Shown one piece after another: positions 1-6,178 of a stretch of 15,131 bases of DNA. Both the position numbers and the translations under genes were made by a program. This DNA comes from a bacterium (GTDB lineage: Bacteria; Lindowbacteria; 2-12-FULL-62-27), in contig JACQOF010000101.1 of the NCBI GenBank assembly GCA_016202645.1, positions 1-15,131 on the forward strand. Reading direction: 5' to 3'. The first letter of the stretch is position 1. Every line of letters starts with the position of its first letter. A model generated the notes under the pieces. The model was not told the DNA's origin. It did not search any database and saw only the letters and a list, made by a program, of their open reading frames with translations.

Positions 1-915
1 ATCCGGGAGATCATCAGCCGGCACCAGTCGGGGCCCGTGGATTTCGACGTGGTCGCCAACCCGGAGTTCCTCCGGGAGGGAGCGGCGATCGAGGACTTCA
101 TGCGGCCCAACCGGGTCGTGATCGGGGCCTCCTCGCCGCAGGCCATCGCGATCCTGAAGGACCTCTACCGGCCGCTGTACCTCATCGAGACGCCGGTGGT
201 CGTCACGGACCTGACGACGGCCGAACTCATCAAGTACGCGAGCAACGCCTTCCTGGCCACCAAGATCACGTTCATCAATGAGATCGCCAACCTCTGCGAG
301 AAGGTGGGGGCGGACGTGCACGTGGTGGCGCGGGCGATGGGGCTCGACGGGCGGATCGGGCCGAAGTTCCTGCATCCCGGGCCGGGCTTCGGGGGCTCCT
401 GCCTCCCCAAAGACCTCCGGGCGCTGACCGAGGTGGCGCGGAAGGCCGGGGAGTCCCTCGACCTCATCCAGACCGTGAGCCGCCTGAACGAGCAGCAGCG
501 GGTCCGCATGCTGGAGAAGGTGGCGGCGGCGGTGGGGGAGGTGCGGGGGAAGACCCTGGCCGTCCTCGGCCTCTCCTTCAAGCCCAACACCGACGATATC
601 CGGGAGGCGCCGGCCCTGGACCTCATCCGCGGCCTCCTCGAGCGGGGCGCGCGCATCCGGGCCTTCGACCCGGCGGCGATGGCGAACGCCGCGCGGGTGC
701 TGCCCGAGGCGGAGTACTGCAAGGACGCCTACGACGCCGCCGCCGGCGCGGACGCCGTCGTCCTGGTCACGGAGTGGAACCAGTTCCGCAACCTGGACCT
801 CGCGCGCCTGAAGGCCGCGCTCCGGCAGCCGGTCTTCGTGGACCTGCGCAACGTCTACGAGCCGCGGCGGATGCGGGAGCAGGGCTTCCGCTACACGGGC
901 GTCGGCCGCGGATGA
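1..915 (+). CDS. ugd: UDP-glucose 6-dehydrogenase family protein, 3' part (5' end outside window)
   Basis: The frame is open from base 1, so the gene starts upstream; 304 codons are visible and roughly the first 130 residues (the N-terminal NAD-binding part) are missing. The family oxidises a nucleotide-sugar alcohol to the uronic acid with two NAD+ in the cytoplasm, feeding envelope or exopolysaccharide synthesis. Seen: NPEFLREG near visible residue 20, the central helical linker with ELIKYASNAFLA, then GFGGSCLPKD with the catalytic cysteine at visible residue 134, and a C-terminal UDP-binding domain beginning at KTLAVLGLSFKPNTDD. The protein ends normally with TGA. GDP-mannose or UDP-ManNAc dehydrogenases share these motifs, so UDP-glucose is the likeliest but not proven substrate. 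An ATG-like internal start is not needed because homology runs back to base 1. No terminator is visible before the IS630 element that follows 28 bases later. Confidence 0.93.
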   Translation: MREIISRHQSGPVDFDVVANPEFLREGAAIEDFMRPNRVVIGASSPQAIAILKDLYRPLYLIETPVVVTDLTTAELIKYASNAFLATKITFINEIANLCEKVGADVHVVARAMGLDGRIGPKFLHPGPGFGGSCLPKDLRALTEVARKAGESLDLIQTVSRLNEQQRVRMLEKVAAAVGEVRGKTLAVLGLSFKPNTDDIREAPALDLIRGLLERGARIRAFDPAAMANAARVLPEAEYCKDAYDAAAGADAVVLVTEWNQFRNLDLARLKAALRQPVFVDLRNVYEPRRMREQGFRYTGVGRG

Positions 916-943
916 GCACGCACGGGGCTAAGAGGGTCTACTA

Positions 944-968
944 TTGACCCTTGCCTAAGTAATGGGAC
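944..968 (+). repeat. IS630 left inverted repeat
   Basis: Begins TTGACCCTTGCC and ends GTAATGGGAC. It pairs with 2008-2032 read on the other strand, with mismatches at repeat positions 6, 12 and 15 only. The outer TTGAC could also serve as part of a -35 box for the transposase, but no convincing -10 follows at the right distance. Confidence 0.93.
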
Positions 969-986
969 GATGGTACGCTCTCATGC

Positions 987-1469
987 ATGAGGCCACACGG
1001 GAGCCCCGCGGACCTGGAAGCGCGGCGGCGCCGGGCCGTCGCCCTCCTCGAGAAGGGGCTCGGGGTGCGCGAGGTCGCCCGGCAGATCGGGTGTTCCCCG
1101 GCGTCCGTGAGTCGCTGGCAGGCCGACGTCCGGGCCCGGGGTCCCGATGCCTTGCGTCCCAAACCGGCGCCGGGCCGGCCCCCGCGGATCACGGTGGGGC
1201 AGCGCGCCCGGTTGCTGAAGCTGCTGCTCAAGGGCGCCGCGGCGCACGGGTTCGGCACCGACCTCTGGACCCTGCCGCGCGTGGCGGAGGTCATCGGCCG
1301 CACCTTCGGGGTCCGCTACCACCCGGCCCACGTCTGGAAGATCCTCCGCGGGGAGGGGTGGAGCTGCCAGAAGCCGGCACGGCGGGCCCGGGAGCGGGAC
1401 GAGGCCGCCATCCAGCGCTGGCGCGCGGCGCGCTGGCCGCATATAAAAAAACGCCCGCCGCGCCGGTAG
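987..1469 (+). CDS. IS630 transposase, N-terminal frame (helix-turn-helix part)
   Basis: First half of the transposase. It carries the DNA-binding domain that recognises the element's ends: a helix-turn-helix at about residues 20-47 (LGVREVARQIGCSPASVSRW), then a second winged-helix-like segment at about 70-125 ending in HVWKILRGEGWSCQ. The frame then runs into WPHIKK at an A7 tract and, unshifted, ends at 1469 after six off-frame codons. The catalytic half continues in another frame from about 1450. The start at 987 is the first ATG that covers the whole first helix region; no good ribosome site precedes it, as is usual for tightly controlled transposases. Either a programmed slip joins both halves or the gene is a young pseudogene. 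Confidence 0.85.
   Translation: MRPHGSPADLEARRRRAVALLEKGLGVREVARQIGCSPASVSRWQADVRARGPDALRPKPAPGRPPRITVGQRARLLKLLLKGAAAHGFGTDLWTLPRVAEVIGRTFGVRYHPAHVWKILRGEGWSCQKPARRARERDEAAIQRWRAARWPHIKKRPPRR
1445..1451 (+). other. A7 slippery tract joining the two transposase frames
   Basis: Seven adenines lie exactly where the upstream frame (ending HIKK) must pass to the downstream frame (NARRAGRSLVFLDE). Removing one A or adding two restores a continuous protein matching IS630 transposases. Homopolymeric A runs are known sites of transcriptional slippage and ribosomal frameshifting in insertion sequences; whether it happens here is inference. Confidence 0.6.
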
Positions 1470-2004
1470 GAGTCTCGTCTTCCTGGACGAGAGCGGCTTC
1501 ATGCTCCAGCCGGTGGTTCGCCGGACCTGGGCGCCCCGGGGCCAGACCCCGCTCCTCCGGCAGTGGGACCGGCGGGACCGGCTGTCGGCCATCAGCGCGC
1601 TCACGGTGGCGCCCCGCCGCCGCCGGTTCGGCCTCGACTGGGCCCTGCACCGCGACAACATTCGGAGCGCCGAGGTCCTCCGCTTTCTCCAGCCCCTCCG
1701 GCGCCACCTCCCGCACGGCTTCACCCTCATCTGGGATCGGAGCCGGCCCCATCGGGCCGGCACAGTGGAGGCGTGGCTCGCCGCCCGCCCCGCGCGAATC
1801 GGCGTGGAGTGGCTCCCGGCCTACGCCCCGGACTGCAATCCGGCCGAGCACGTCTGGGGTCACATGAAGTACGGCGACCTCACCAACTTTACCCCGGCTG
1901 ATCTCGATCACCTCGAAGGGGCGGTGGTCACGTCCTTCACGCACACGCGAGACCAGCGATCTCTCCTCGCCGCCTTCTTTCGGGCGGCCGGATTGGAACT
2001 CTGA
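1447..2004 (+). CDS. IS630 transposase, C-terminal frame (DDE catalytic domain)
   Basis: Second half of the transposase, read after the A7 tract; it lacks its own well-placed start before the first catalytic residue, so it is expressed only as a fusion with the upstream frame. It holds the DDE nuclease core that cuts and joins DNA at TA targets: D in VFLDESGF (codon at 1486), D in LIWDRSRPH (codon at 1735) and E in NPAEHVW (codon at 1846). The last two are 36 residues apart, in keeping with the IS630 DD(34-36)E spacing. The WLPAYAPDCNPAEHVWGHMK segment is the family signature. The frame stops at 2004, four bases before the right inverted repeat. All three acidic residues are present, so activity is plausible. 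Confidence 0.88.
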   Translation, partial: KNARRAGRSLVFLDESGFMLQPVVRRTWAPRGQTPLLRQWDRRDRLSAISALTVAPRRRRFGLDWALHRDNIRSAEVLRFLQPLRRHLPHGFTLIWDRSRPHRAGTVEAWLAARPARIGVEWLPAYAPDCNPAEHVWGHMKYGDLTNFTPADLDHLEGAVVTSFTHTRDQRSLLAAFFRAAGLEL

Positions 2005-2007
2005 CAT

Positions 2008-2032
2008 GTCCCATTACCTACGCAAGTGTCAA
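2008..2032 (-). repeat. IS630 right inverted repeat
   Basis: Read on the minus strand it begins TTGACACTTGCG and ends GTAATGGGAC, matching the left end at 22 of 25 positions. It is directly followed by TA at 2033-2034. Confidence 0.93.
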
Positions 2033-2056
2033 TAGGCCATGGAAAGTACTGATGAA

Positions 2057-2079
2057 GGAGCGGAGGCCGCTCCAGGAGG
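2057..2079 (+). promoter_or_regulatory. 5'-leader hairpin abutting the Shine-Dalgarno site of the TcuA-like gene
   Basis: GGAGCGG (2057-2063) pairs perfectly with CCGCTCC (2067-2073) over a three-base loop. The Shine-Dalgarno AGGAGG (2074-2079) starts on the very next base, eight bases before the ATG at 2088. The stem leaves the ribosome site itself unpaired, so it could hold the site open, protect the 5' end or bind a regulator. No U-run follows, so it is not a terminator. Function is inference. Confidence 0.5.
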
Positions 2080-2087
2080 CGTAATCG

Positions 2088-3587
2088 ATGGAGATGAGGG
2101 AAGGGTATGACGTGATCGTGGTTGGCGGCGGGAACGCGGGACTGTGCGCGGCCCTGTCCGCCAGGGAACAGGGGGCGAGCGTCCTGGTAGTGGAGAAGGC
2201 GCCGGAAAGCTGGAGAGGCGGGAACACCTTCTTCACCGCGGGGGGGTTCCGTTTCGCCTACAGCAGCCTGGACGATATCCGGGCCCTGATCCCCGACCTG
2301 TCGGACGCCGAGATGGAATCCATCGAGCTGGATCCCTACCCCGAGGACCAATACTTCGACGACCTAATGCGCGTGACCGAGGATCTCGCCGATCCGGATC
2401 TGGCGATGCTCCTGATCCGCCAATCCCTTCCCACCATGCACTGGCTGCGGGAGAAGGGAGTCCGCTGGCTCCTCATGTTCGGGCGCCAAGCCTACAAGGT
2501 GAACAACAAATTCCGCTTCTGGGGGGGCCTGGTACTGGAGGCCGTCGGGGGAGGCACGGGGATCGTGGAGGCACAGGTGAACCGTGCGGCGAAGGACGGG
2601 ATCGAAATCCGCTACGGGACCAAGGCGACCCGCCTGCTGGTAGACCAGAAGGGTTCCGTCACAGGGATCGAGGTCCGGGGCCCGGAGGGCTATGGGTCCA
2701 TCCCGGCTCGCGCGATTGTGCTCAGCTCCGGGGGATTCCAGGCGAACGCGGAGATGCGGGCGCGGTACCTCGGGAAGGATTGGGATCTGGCGCGCGTCCG
2801 CGGAACCCCCTACAACACCGGGGACGGGATCCGGATCGCGCTGGAGGTGGGGGCGCAGCCCTTTGGTCACTGGACCAGTTGCCACGCAGTGGCGTGGGAT
2901 TACAACTCGCCTCCCTATGGTGACCGCAAGGTGGGGGATGGGTTCCAGAAGCATTCCTACCCTCTGGGGATCATCGTGAACCTGCAAGGGGAGCGATTTG
3001 TGGACGAAGGGGCGGACTTCCGGAACTATACCTATGCGAAATATGGCGGCGAGATCTTGAAGCAGCCACGGCGGGCGGCATTCCAGCTCTTCGACAACAA
3101 GGTTGTCCATATGCTCCGGGCCGAGTACCGCATCCGGGAGGTGACCAAGGCGACCGCCGACACCATCGAGGAGTTGGCCGACAAGCTAGAGATCGACAAG
3201 GCAGGACTGGTCCGGACCGTTCAGGAGTTCAACACGGCCGTGCAGGACGGGCCATTCAACCCGGCCATCAAGGACGGGAAGTGCACGAAGGGGATCCGTC
3301 CGCCGAAGTCCAACTGGGCCCTGCCCTTGGATACCCCTCCGTTTGTTGGCTACCATGTGACCTGCGGGATCACCTTTACGTTTGGCGGGCTGCGTGTGGA
3401 CCTCGACGGACGCGTGCAGGATACCGAGAACAGACCGATTCCCGGCTTGTACGCAGCCGGGGAACTGGTCGGAGGGCTCTTTTATAACAACTATCCCGGG
3501 GGAGCTGGCTTGATGGCCGGTGCCGTCTTCGGGAGGCTGGCTGGGCGAGAGGCTGCCCGGTTCGCGCGGGGGGGTAGGCGAGGGTAA
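2088..3587 (+). CDS. tcuA: FAD-dependent dehydrogenase, tricarballylate dehydrogenase (TcuA)-like
   Basis: A complete 499-residue flavoprotein of the succinate dehydrogenase/fumarate reductase group. TcuA oxidises tricarballylate to cis-aconitate, passing electrons to a membrane partner (TcuB). Seen: N-terminal FAD-binding Rossmann motif VVGGGNAGLCAALSA (residues 11-25) with acidic E36 at the end of the second strand, then WRGGNTFFTAGGFRF (42-56), which resembles the TcuA/fumarate reductase flavin loop, a mid-protein substrate domain with YNTGDGIRIALEVGAQ, and a C-terminal AAGELVGG...YNNYPGGAGL flavin-closing segment. The start at 2088 is supported by AGGAGG eight bases upstream; ATG 2094 is an in-frame alternative. 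No tcuB or tcuC gene is in the window, so the true substrate may be another dicarboxylate, ketosteroid or lactone-type compound. It is isolated between an IS630 element and an IS21 wreck, and likely lost its native promoter. Confidence 0.85.
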   Translation: MEMREGYDVIVVGGGNAGLCAALSAREQGASVLVVEKAPESWRGGNTFFTAGGFRFAYSSLDDIRALIPDLSDAEMESIELDPYPEDQYFDDLMRVTEDLADPDLAMLLIRQSLPTMHWLREKGVRWLLMFGRQAYKVNNKFRFWGGLVLEAVGGGTGIVEAQVNRAAKDGIEIRYGTKATRLLVDQKGSVTGIEVRGPEGYGSIPARAIVLSSGGFQANAEMRARYLGKDWDLARVRGTPYNTGDGIRIALEVGAQPFGHWTSCHAVAWDYNSPPYGDRKVGDGFQKHSYPLGIIVNLQGERFVDEGADFRNYTYAKYGGEILKQPRRAAFQLFDNKVVHMLRAEYRIREVTKATADTIEELADKLEIDKAGLVRTVQEFNTAVQDGPFNPAIKDGKCTKGIRPPKSNWALPLDTPPFVGYHVTCGITFTFGGLRVDLDGRVQDTENRPIPGLYAAGELVGGLFYNNYPGGAGLMAGAVFGRLAGREAARFARGGRRG

Positions 3588-3628
3588 GAGTATTCGCGGT
3601 GAGAGTCTGAAGTGCAAGTTAGCCACCA

Positions 3629-3713
3629 GATTATGCCGAGTTTGCAACCTGCAAGCGGGCCATCAATGCGGGGCGGCGAGTTTACTCGGCATAATCCGGA
3701 TCTCGGCATAACA
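3629..3713. repeat. Cluster of IS21-type terminal repeats (ATTATGCCGAG motif, three copies)
   Basis: GATTATGCCGAGT at 3629-3641 is inverted perfectly as ACTCGGCATAATC at 3684-3696 (13 bp). A third, slightly different copy, CTCGGCATAACA (3702-3713), follows in the second orientation. The last copy ends in CA, as IS21-family ends do, and IS21 elements typically carry several copies of an internal repeat at each end. They lie beside a minus-strand istB remnant. The mixed orientation suggests ends of two elements brought together, or a solo end left by deletion. Assignment to IS21 ends is inference from neighbourhood and form. Confidence 0.55.
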
Positions 3714-3839
3714 GCGGGAACCCCATGGTCAGCACCAACTTTGATGTGGTCACTTGGCACGGCGGGACAGACGAGTGCGGGGACGCCTGGGAAGCGAAGC
3801 CGAGGACCGTCGGGGATGCCGCGGTCAAGCGCGACCCGC

Positions 3840-4603
3840 CTACGTCGGTGTGAGCCGTGTGGCAGGACGGCGGTGGGTTTCGAGATAGCTCCTCCCCTCC
3901 AGATGGAAGACCTCGGCCCCCTCGGCCAAGCGGTCGAGGATGGCATCGGCCACGGCATCGTCGGCGAAGATCTGGTTCCACTCGGCGAAGACCCGGTTCG
4001 TGGTGATCACGGTGGGCCGGTGCCGGTCGTGCCGGACCGAGAGGACCTGGAAGAGCAGATGGCTCTCGGGCTGGCGGAGCGTTGCGTACCCGATCTCGTT
4101 CACGAGCAGGACGGCCGGCCCCTGGTGGACCTTGAGCACCTGGTGGGGGCTCTTCATGGCCTACGCGGCGCTGAGTCGGTTGACCAGCGCGGGCAGCGTG
4201 GTGATGAGCACCCGGTGTCCCCGCTGGCACTGGGCGTAGCCCACGGCCCGGGCGAGATGCGTCTTCCCGAGTCCACTCCCCCCCACGAAGAGCGCCCCGA
4301 TCCCCTCGGCCACGAGATCCGCGGCGACGAGGTTCAGGTACCGGCTCCGCAGCTTCCGGGTGGCGGCATTTTACTCGAAGTTGAAGGTGTCCACGGTCAG
4401 CACCTGGGCGAACTTCGCGGCCTTGGTGCGGGCCGCGACCAACCACTCGGCCCGCCGGGCCAGCTCCCGGTCGACGGGGCCTCCAGGGTCGCGCGGAGAA
4501 GCACCCGCTCCTCGGGGTGGCGCGCCTCCCACGCGGCCAGGGCCGCAGGGGCGCTCAGCCACCGGAGCTGGAGGAGCCTCTCTTCAAGCGTCAGCGGGGC
4601 CAT
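3840..4603 (-). pseudogene. istB: istB-like IS21 helper ATPase, broken
   Basis: Read leftward from ATG 4603 (preceded by GGAGGAC as ribosome site) this is an IstB/DnaC-type AAA+ ATPase that assists the IS21 transposase. Recognisable parts in order: N-terminal LTLEERLLQLRWLSAPAALA, ELARRAEWLVAARTKAAKF, Walker A GGSGLGKTHLARAVGYA, ALVNRLSAA, Walker B region LLVNEIGY, NRVFAEWNQIFADD (usually TSNKSFSEWGEVFGDD), and AILDRLAEGAEVFHLEGRSY. It is dead: a one-base frameshift near 4475-4481, an in-frame TAA at 4371-4373, an in-frame TAG at 4161-4163, and N where Walker B has its first acidic residue. Removing these lesions gives about 250 residues, the normal IstB size. The long frame on the opposite strand over the same bases is a shadow. 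Confidence 0.88.
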
Positions 4604-4648
4604 CGGGGTCCTCCTTCGCCGGGGGGAGATCGGCGTCCAGGAGCACGC
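4584..4648 (-). pseudogene. istA: istA C-terminal fragment
   Basis: Upstream of istB on the minus strand a frame reading VLLDADLPPAKEDPDGPADA ends at TGA 4586-4584, inside the first codons of istB. A short istA-istB overlap is typical of IS21 elements, and this is the main reason for the call. The rest of istA is absent: at 4649 the sequence changes abruptly to the regulator-promoter repeat. About 20 codons remain, too few for a confident homology call. Confidence 0.4.
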
Positions 4649-4692
4649 GAGGTGCCCTAAGTGCTCATGTTGATTGGTCTTTCCAGCTCGTC

Positions 4693-4708
4693 TGAAACAT
4701 AATATTCA
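4693..4708. promoter_or_regulatory. Candidate operator, partial palindrome conserved in both repeat copies
   Basis: TGAAACATAATATTCA has TGAA/TTCA outer arms and sits about 28 bases before the -35 box. The counterpart in copy B at 9122-9137 (CGAAACATAGTGTTCA) keeps GAA...TTC. A site kept in two diverged copies ahead of a regulator's own promoter is a fair candidate for autoregulation by the RpiR-type protein; this is inference. Confidence 0.35.
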
Positions 4709-4736
4709 GGCATGTGCATCACGAAATCTTTTTTGC

Positions 4737-4766
4737 TTGACAAGATCATTGCCTTCTCTTTACGAT
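4737..4766 (+). promoter_or_regulatory. Sigma-70-type promoter, repeat copy A
   Basis: -35 TTGACA (4737-4742), 18-bp spacer, -10 TACGAT (4761-4766). The same pair with the same spacer exists in copy B. It now points into a truncated regulator start and the decayed SDR/hyuB tract, with the intact aminotransferase about 1.4 kb downstream. Confidence 0.65.
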
Positions 4767-4796
4767 ACCGTCGCTTGGCGAACACTTGGAGCAACG

Positions 4797-4946
4797 ATGG
4801 TCTTACCTCCTCGGACTACGCTCAGGCCGCAGCCACAAGATCTCGTGGCGTATGCGAGCTTGCGACCCGCTTCGCGTCGCGACTCGCCTCCTGGGATACA
4901 ACAGCAAACACCTCCACTATTCCCATCAAATGTATCACGCCACTGA
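4797..4946 (+). pseudogene. RpiR-type regulator, 5' stub
   Basis: The frame begins MVLPPRTTLRPQPQDLVA, against MVLDPPTTLRPQRQDLVA at the start of the intact regulator at 9244. After these 18 codons (4850) the similarity ends and the frame runs on in unrelated sequence to a stop at 4944-4946. The DNA-binding and SIS domains are missing, so no regulator can be made. The conserved first codons, including the same ATG, support the chosen start of the intact gene. Confidence 0.8.
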
Positions 4947-5016
4947 GGGCTACCTCGTCGGTACCAACGAACTGGTCTCGCTTCACGTCTGACAGGAGAG
5001 GCGCCGCGCAACGCCG

Positions 5017-5371
5017 ATGGCTCCGCAGATCTTCGACGATCTCACCCGCATCCAGGCTGGCCAGAGTCGTTTGCCTCGCCCTGCGCAGGTCGGCCGCGCC
5101 ATCGCGCTCGCGGAACACGGCATTCGCGTCAACGCGATCGGGCCGGGCACCATCCTGACCGAGCTTGCGCGTGCCGTCGTGCTCGCCGACGAGGCGTCCC
5201 GCCAGCGCACACTGTCTCGCATCGCGCTACGCCGCTGCGGCGAGCCGGAAGAGGTCGCGGCCGTGGCCTCGTTTCTGCCAAGCGACGATGCTTCCTAACA
5301 TAACCGGACAGACAATTTACCTGGACGGCGGGCGGCTCGCGCTGAATTACACCGTGCCCGTGGAGTCCTGA
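5017..5371 (+). pseudogene. Short-chain dehydrogenase/reductase, C-terminal remnant with frameshift
   Basis: From about 5080 the frame reads GRAIALAEHGIRVNAIGPG, the strand-helix segment that follows the catalytic YxxxK in classical NAD(P)-dependent short-chain dehydrogenases, then RRCGEPEEVAAVASFLPSDD and, in the next frame, ITGQTIYLDGGR, the standard SDR C-terminus. A single extra A at about 5296-5298 turns DASYITGQ into DAS-stop; without it both parts join. The N-terminal cofactor-binding half, including TGxxxGxG and the catalytic Tyr-Lys, is absent, and the sequence between the regulator stub and about 5080 is not SDR. Two independent lesions show a dead gene, probably once part of the same catabolic set as hyuB and the aminotransferase. 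Confidence 0.88.
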
Positions 5372-5421
5372 ACGGCCGCTCTAACAGCGTCTTTGGCATG
5401 TTCTGGACACGAGAATAAGGT

Positions 5422-6178
5422 ATGGCCATTCAGATCCGCCTCTTCGAGACCATCAGTGGTGCGCTCGCGCAGGCGATTACGGATCGGGCGATGACCGGAT
5501 CCTCGCATTGGAGCAATCCGAGTATCGGCGGCGTGGATCCGCAGATTGGCCAGCGCTTCGTGGTCCACGACATGCTGCTGAGCGGCTACGATGCGCGTGG
5601 ACAGTGACGAGACCGAGGCGCTCTGTCCAATCTTCACCTGCGCTAATATTCCGGTGGAGGTGCATGAGCTGAACAACCGGGTGCTCGTGCGACAACTCGC
5701 CTTCACCCCCGGCAGAGGCGGGCCCGGGCAGTTCCGCGGCGGCTGCGGCCTGCGCAAGGACATCGAGTTGCGTACCGAGGAGGCAGTTGTTTCATTGCTG
5801 AGCGACCGCCGGCGATGCCTGCCCTACGGCATCTCGGGCGACTGGCCCTGCGCGTTGGGCGAGACCATCCTGAACCCGGACCGCAATGCGCGACTGCTCA
5901 GCTCAAAAGAGGTTCTGACCATCCGACGGGGCGACATCATCAGCTTCCGCCGCTCGGGCGCCGATGGCTACGGCGATCCGCGCAAACGGGACCGCCGTAC
6001 CGTCGCTGAAGACGTGGCCGATGGCTTCGTGTCTGCTGCAACAGCGGCCGCTTATGGGGGGCAGGACCAGGAAACTCGATTGCCGCCCGCTTGTGAGTTC
6101 GCCTGCCTGATACGTTGGGATGATCAATTCTCAAATGGGAGGAAGGAATGCGCACTGAGAGTTTCGGGAATAATCTGA
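5422..6178 (+). pseudogene. Hydantoinase/5-oxoprolinase B subunit (HyuB-like), C-terminal remnant
   Basis: HyuB is the second subunit of ATP-dependent N-methylhydantoinase/5-oxoprolinase-type enzymes, normally above 500 residues. Here about 240 codons of its C-terminal half remain. The first part (SGALAQAITDRAMTG through VDPQIGQRFVVHDMLLSGYDARG) is in one frame. A shift near 5600 moves to the frame with CANIPVEVHELNNRVLVRQ, GGPGQFRGGCGLRKDI, SLLSDRRRCLPYGI, RRGDIISFRRSGADGYGDP and a terminal DVADGFVSAATAAAYG, all typical of the HyuB end. No HyuA partner is present. The open frame runs on past the normal family end and overlaps the start of the aminotransferase, so the tail beyond about 6060 is probably not original. 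N-terminal loss plus frameshift make it non-functional. Confidence 0.85.

Larger units (their letters stand above)
942..2034 (+). mobile_element. IS630-family insertion sequence (with flanking TA dinucleotides)
   Basis: A complete element of 1089 bp (944-2032) bounded by imperfect 25-bp inverted repeats (22 of 25 match) and flanked on both sides by TA at 942-943 and 2033-2034. That is the target duplication expected for the IS630/Tc1/mariner group. It carries one transposase in two overlapping reading frames. The element lies between the ugd-like gene and the TcuA-like gene, its right end 55 bases before the latter's start codon, so it probably separated that gene from its original promoter. 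Ends and catalytic residues look intact, which suggests fairly recent arrival. Confidence 0.93.
4649..4850 (+). repeat. Direct repeat, copy A: regulator promoter region plus first codons
   Basis: 202 bp that align throughout with 9078-9297: shared GAGGTGCCCTAAGTG at the left edge, GGTCTTTCCA, GAAACATA, CTTGACAAGATCATTGCCTT, TTTACGAT, AACGATGGTCTTA, and CTCAGGCCGCAG through CTCGT at the right edge. The copies have diverged by scattered substitutions. Copy A lacks an 18-bp tandem duplication found in copy B. Left of it is the istA remnant; right of it the similarity stops within the regulator's reading frame, so copy A is a truncated regulator locus. Confidence 0.9.

Noticed and set aside
165-722. 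Long minus-strand open frame inside the ugd-like gene
   Set aside because: Arg/Ser/Ala-rich shadow of a conserved plus-strand gene.
962-2007. Several long open frames on both strands within the IS630 element
   Set aside because: Low-complexity Pro/Arg/Gly-rich readings of G+C-rich transposase DNA; the two transposase frames explain the region.
2364-3110. 248-codon minus-strand frame inside the FAD dehydrogenase gene
   Set aside because: The plus strand carries a complete flavoprotein with motifs across this span.
3612-4673. 353-codon plus-strand open frame
   Set aside because: Antisense to istB, which has Walker motifs on the minus strand; the plus reading has no family features.
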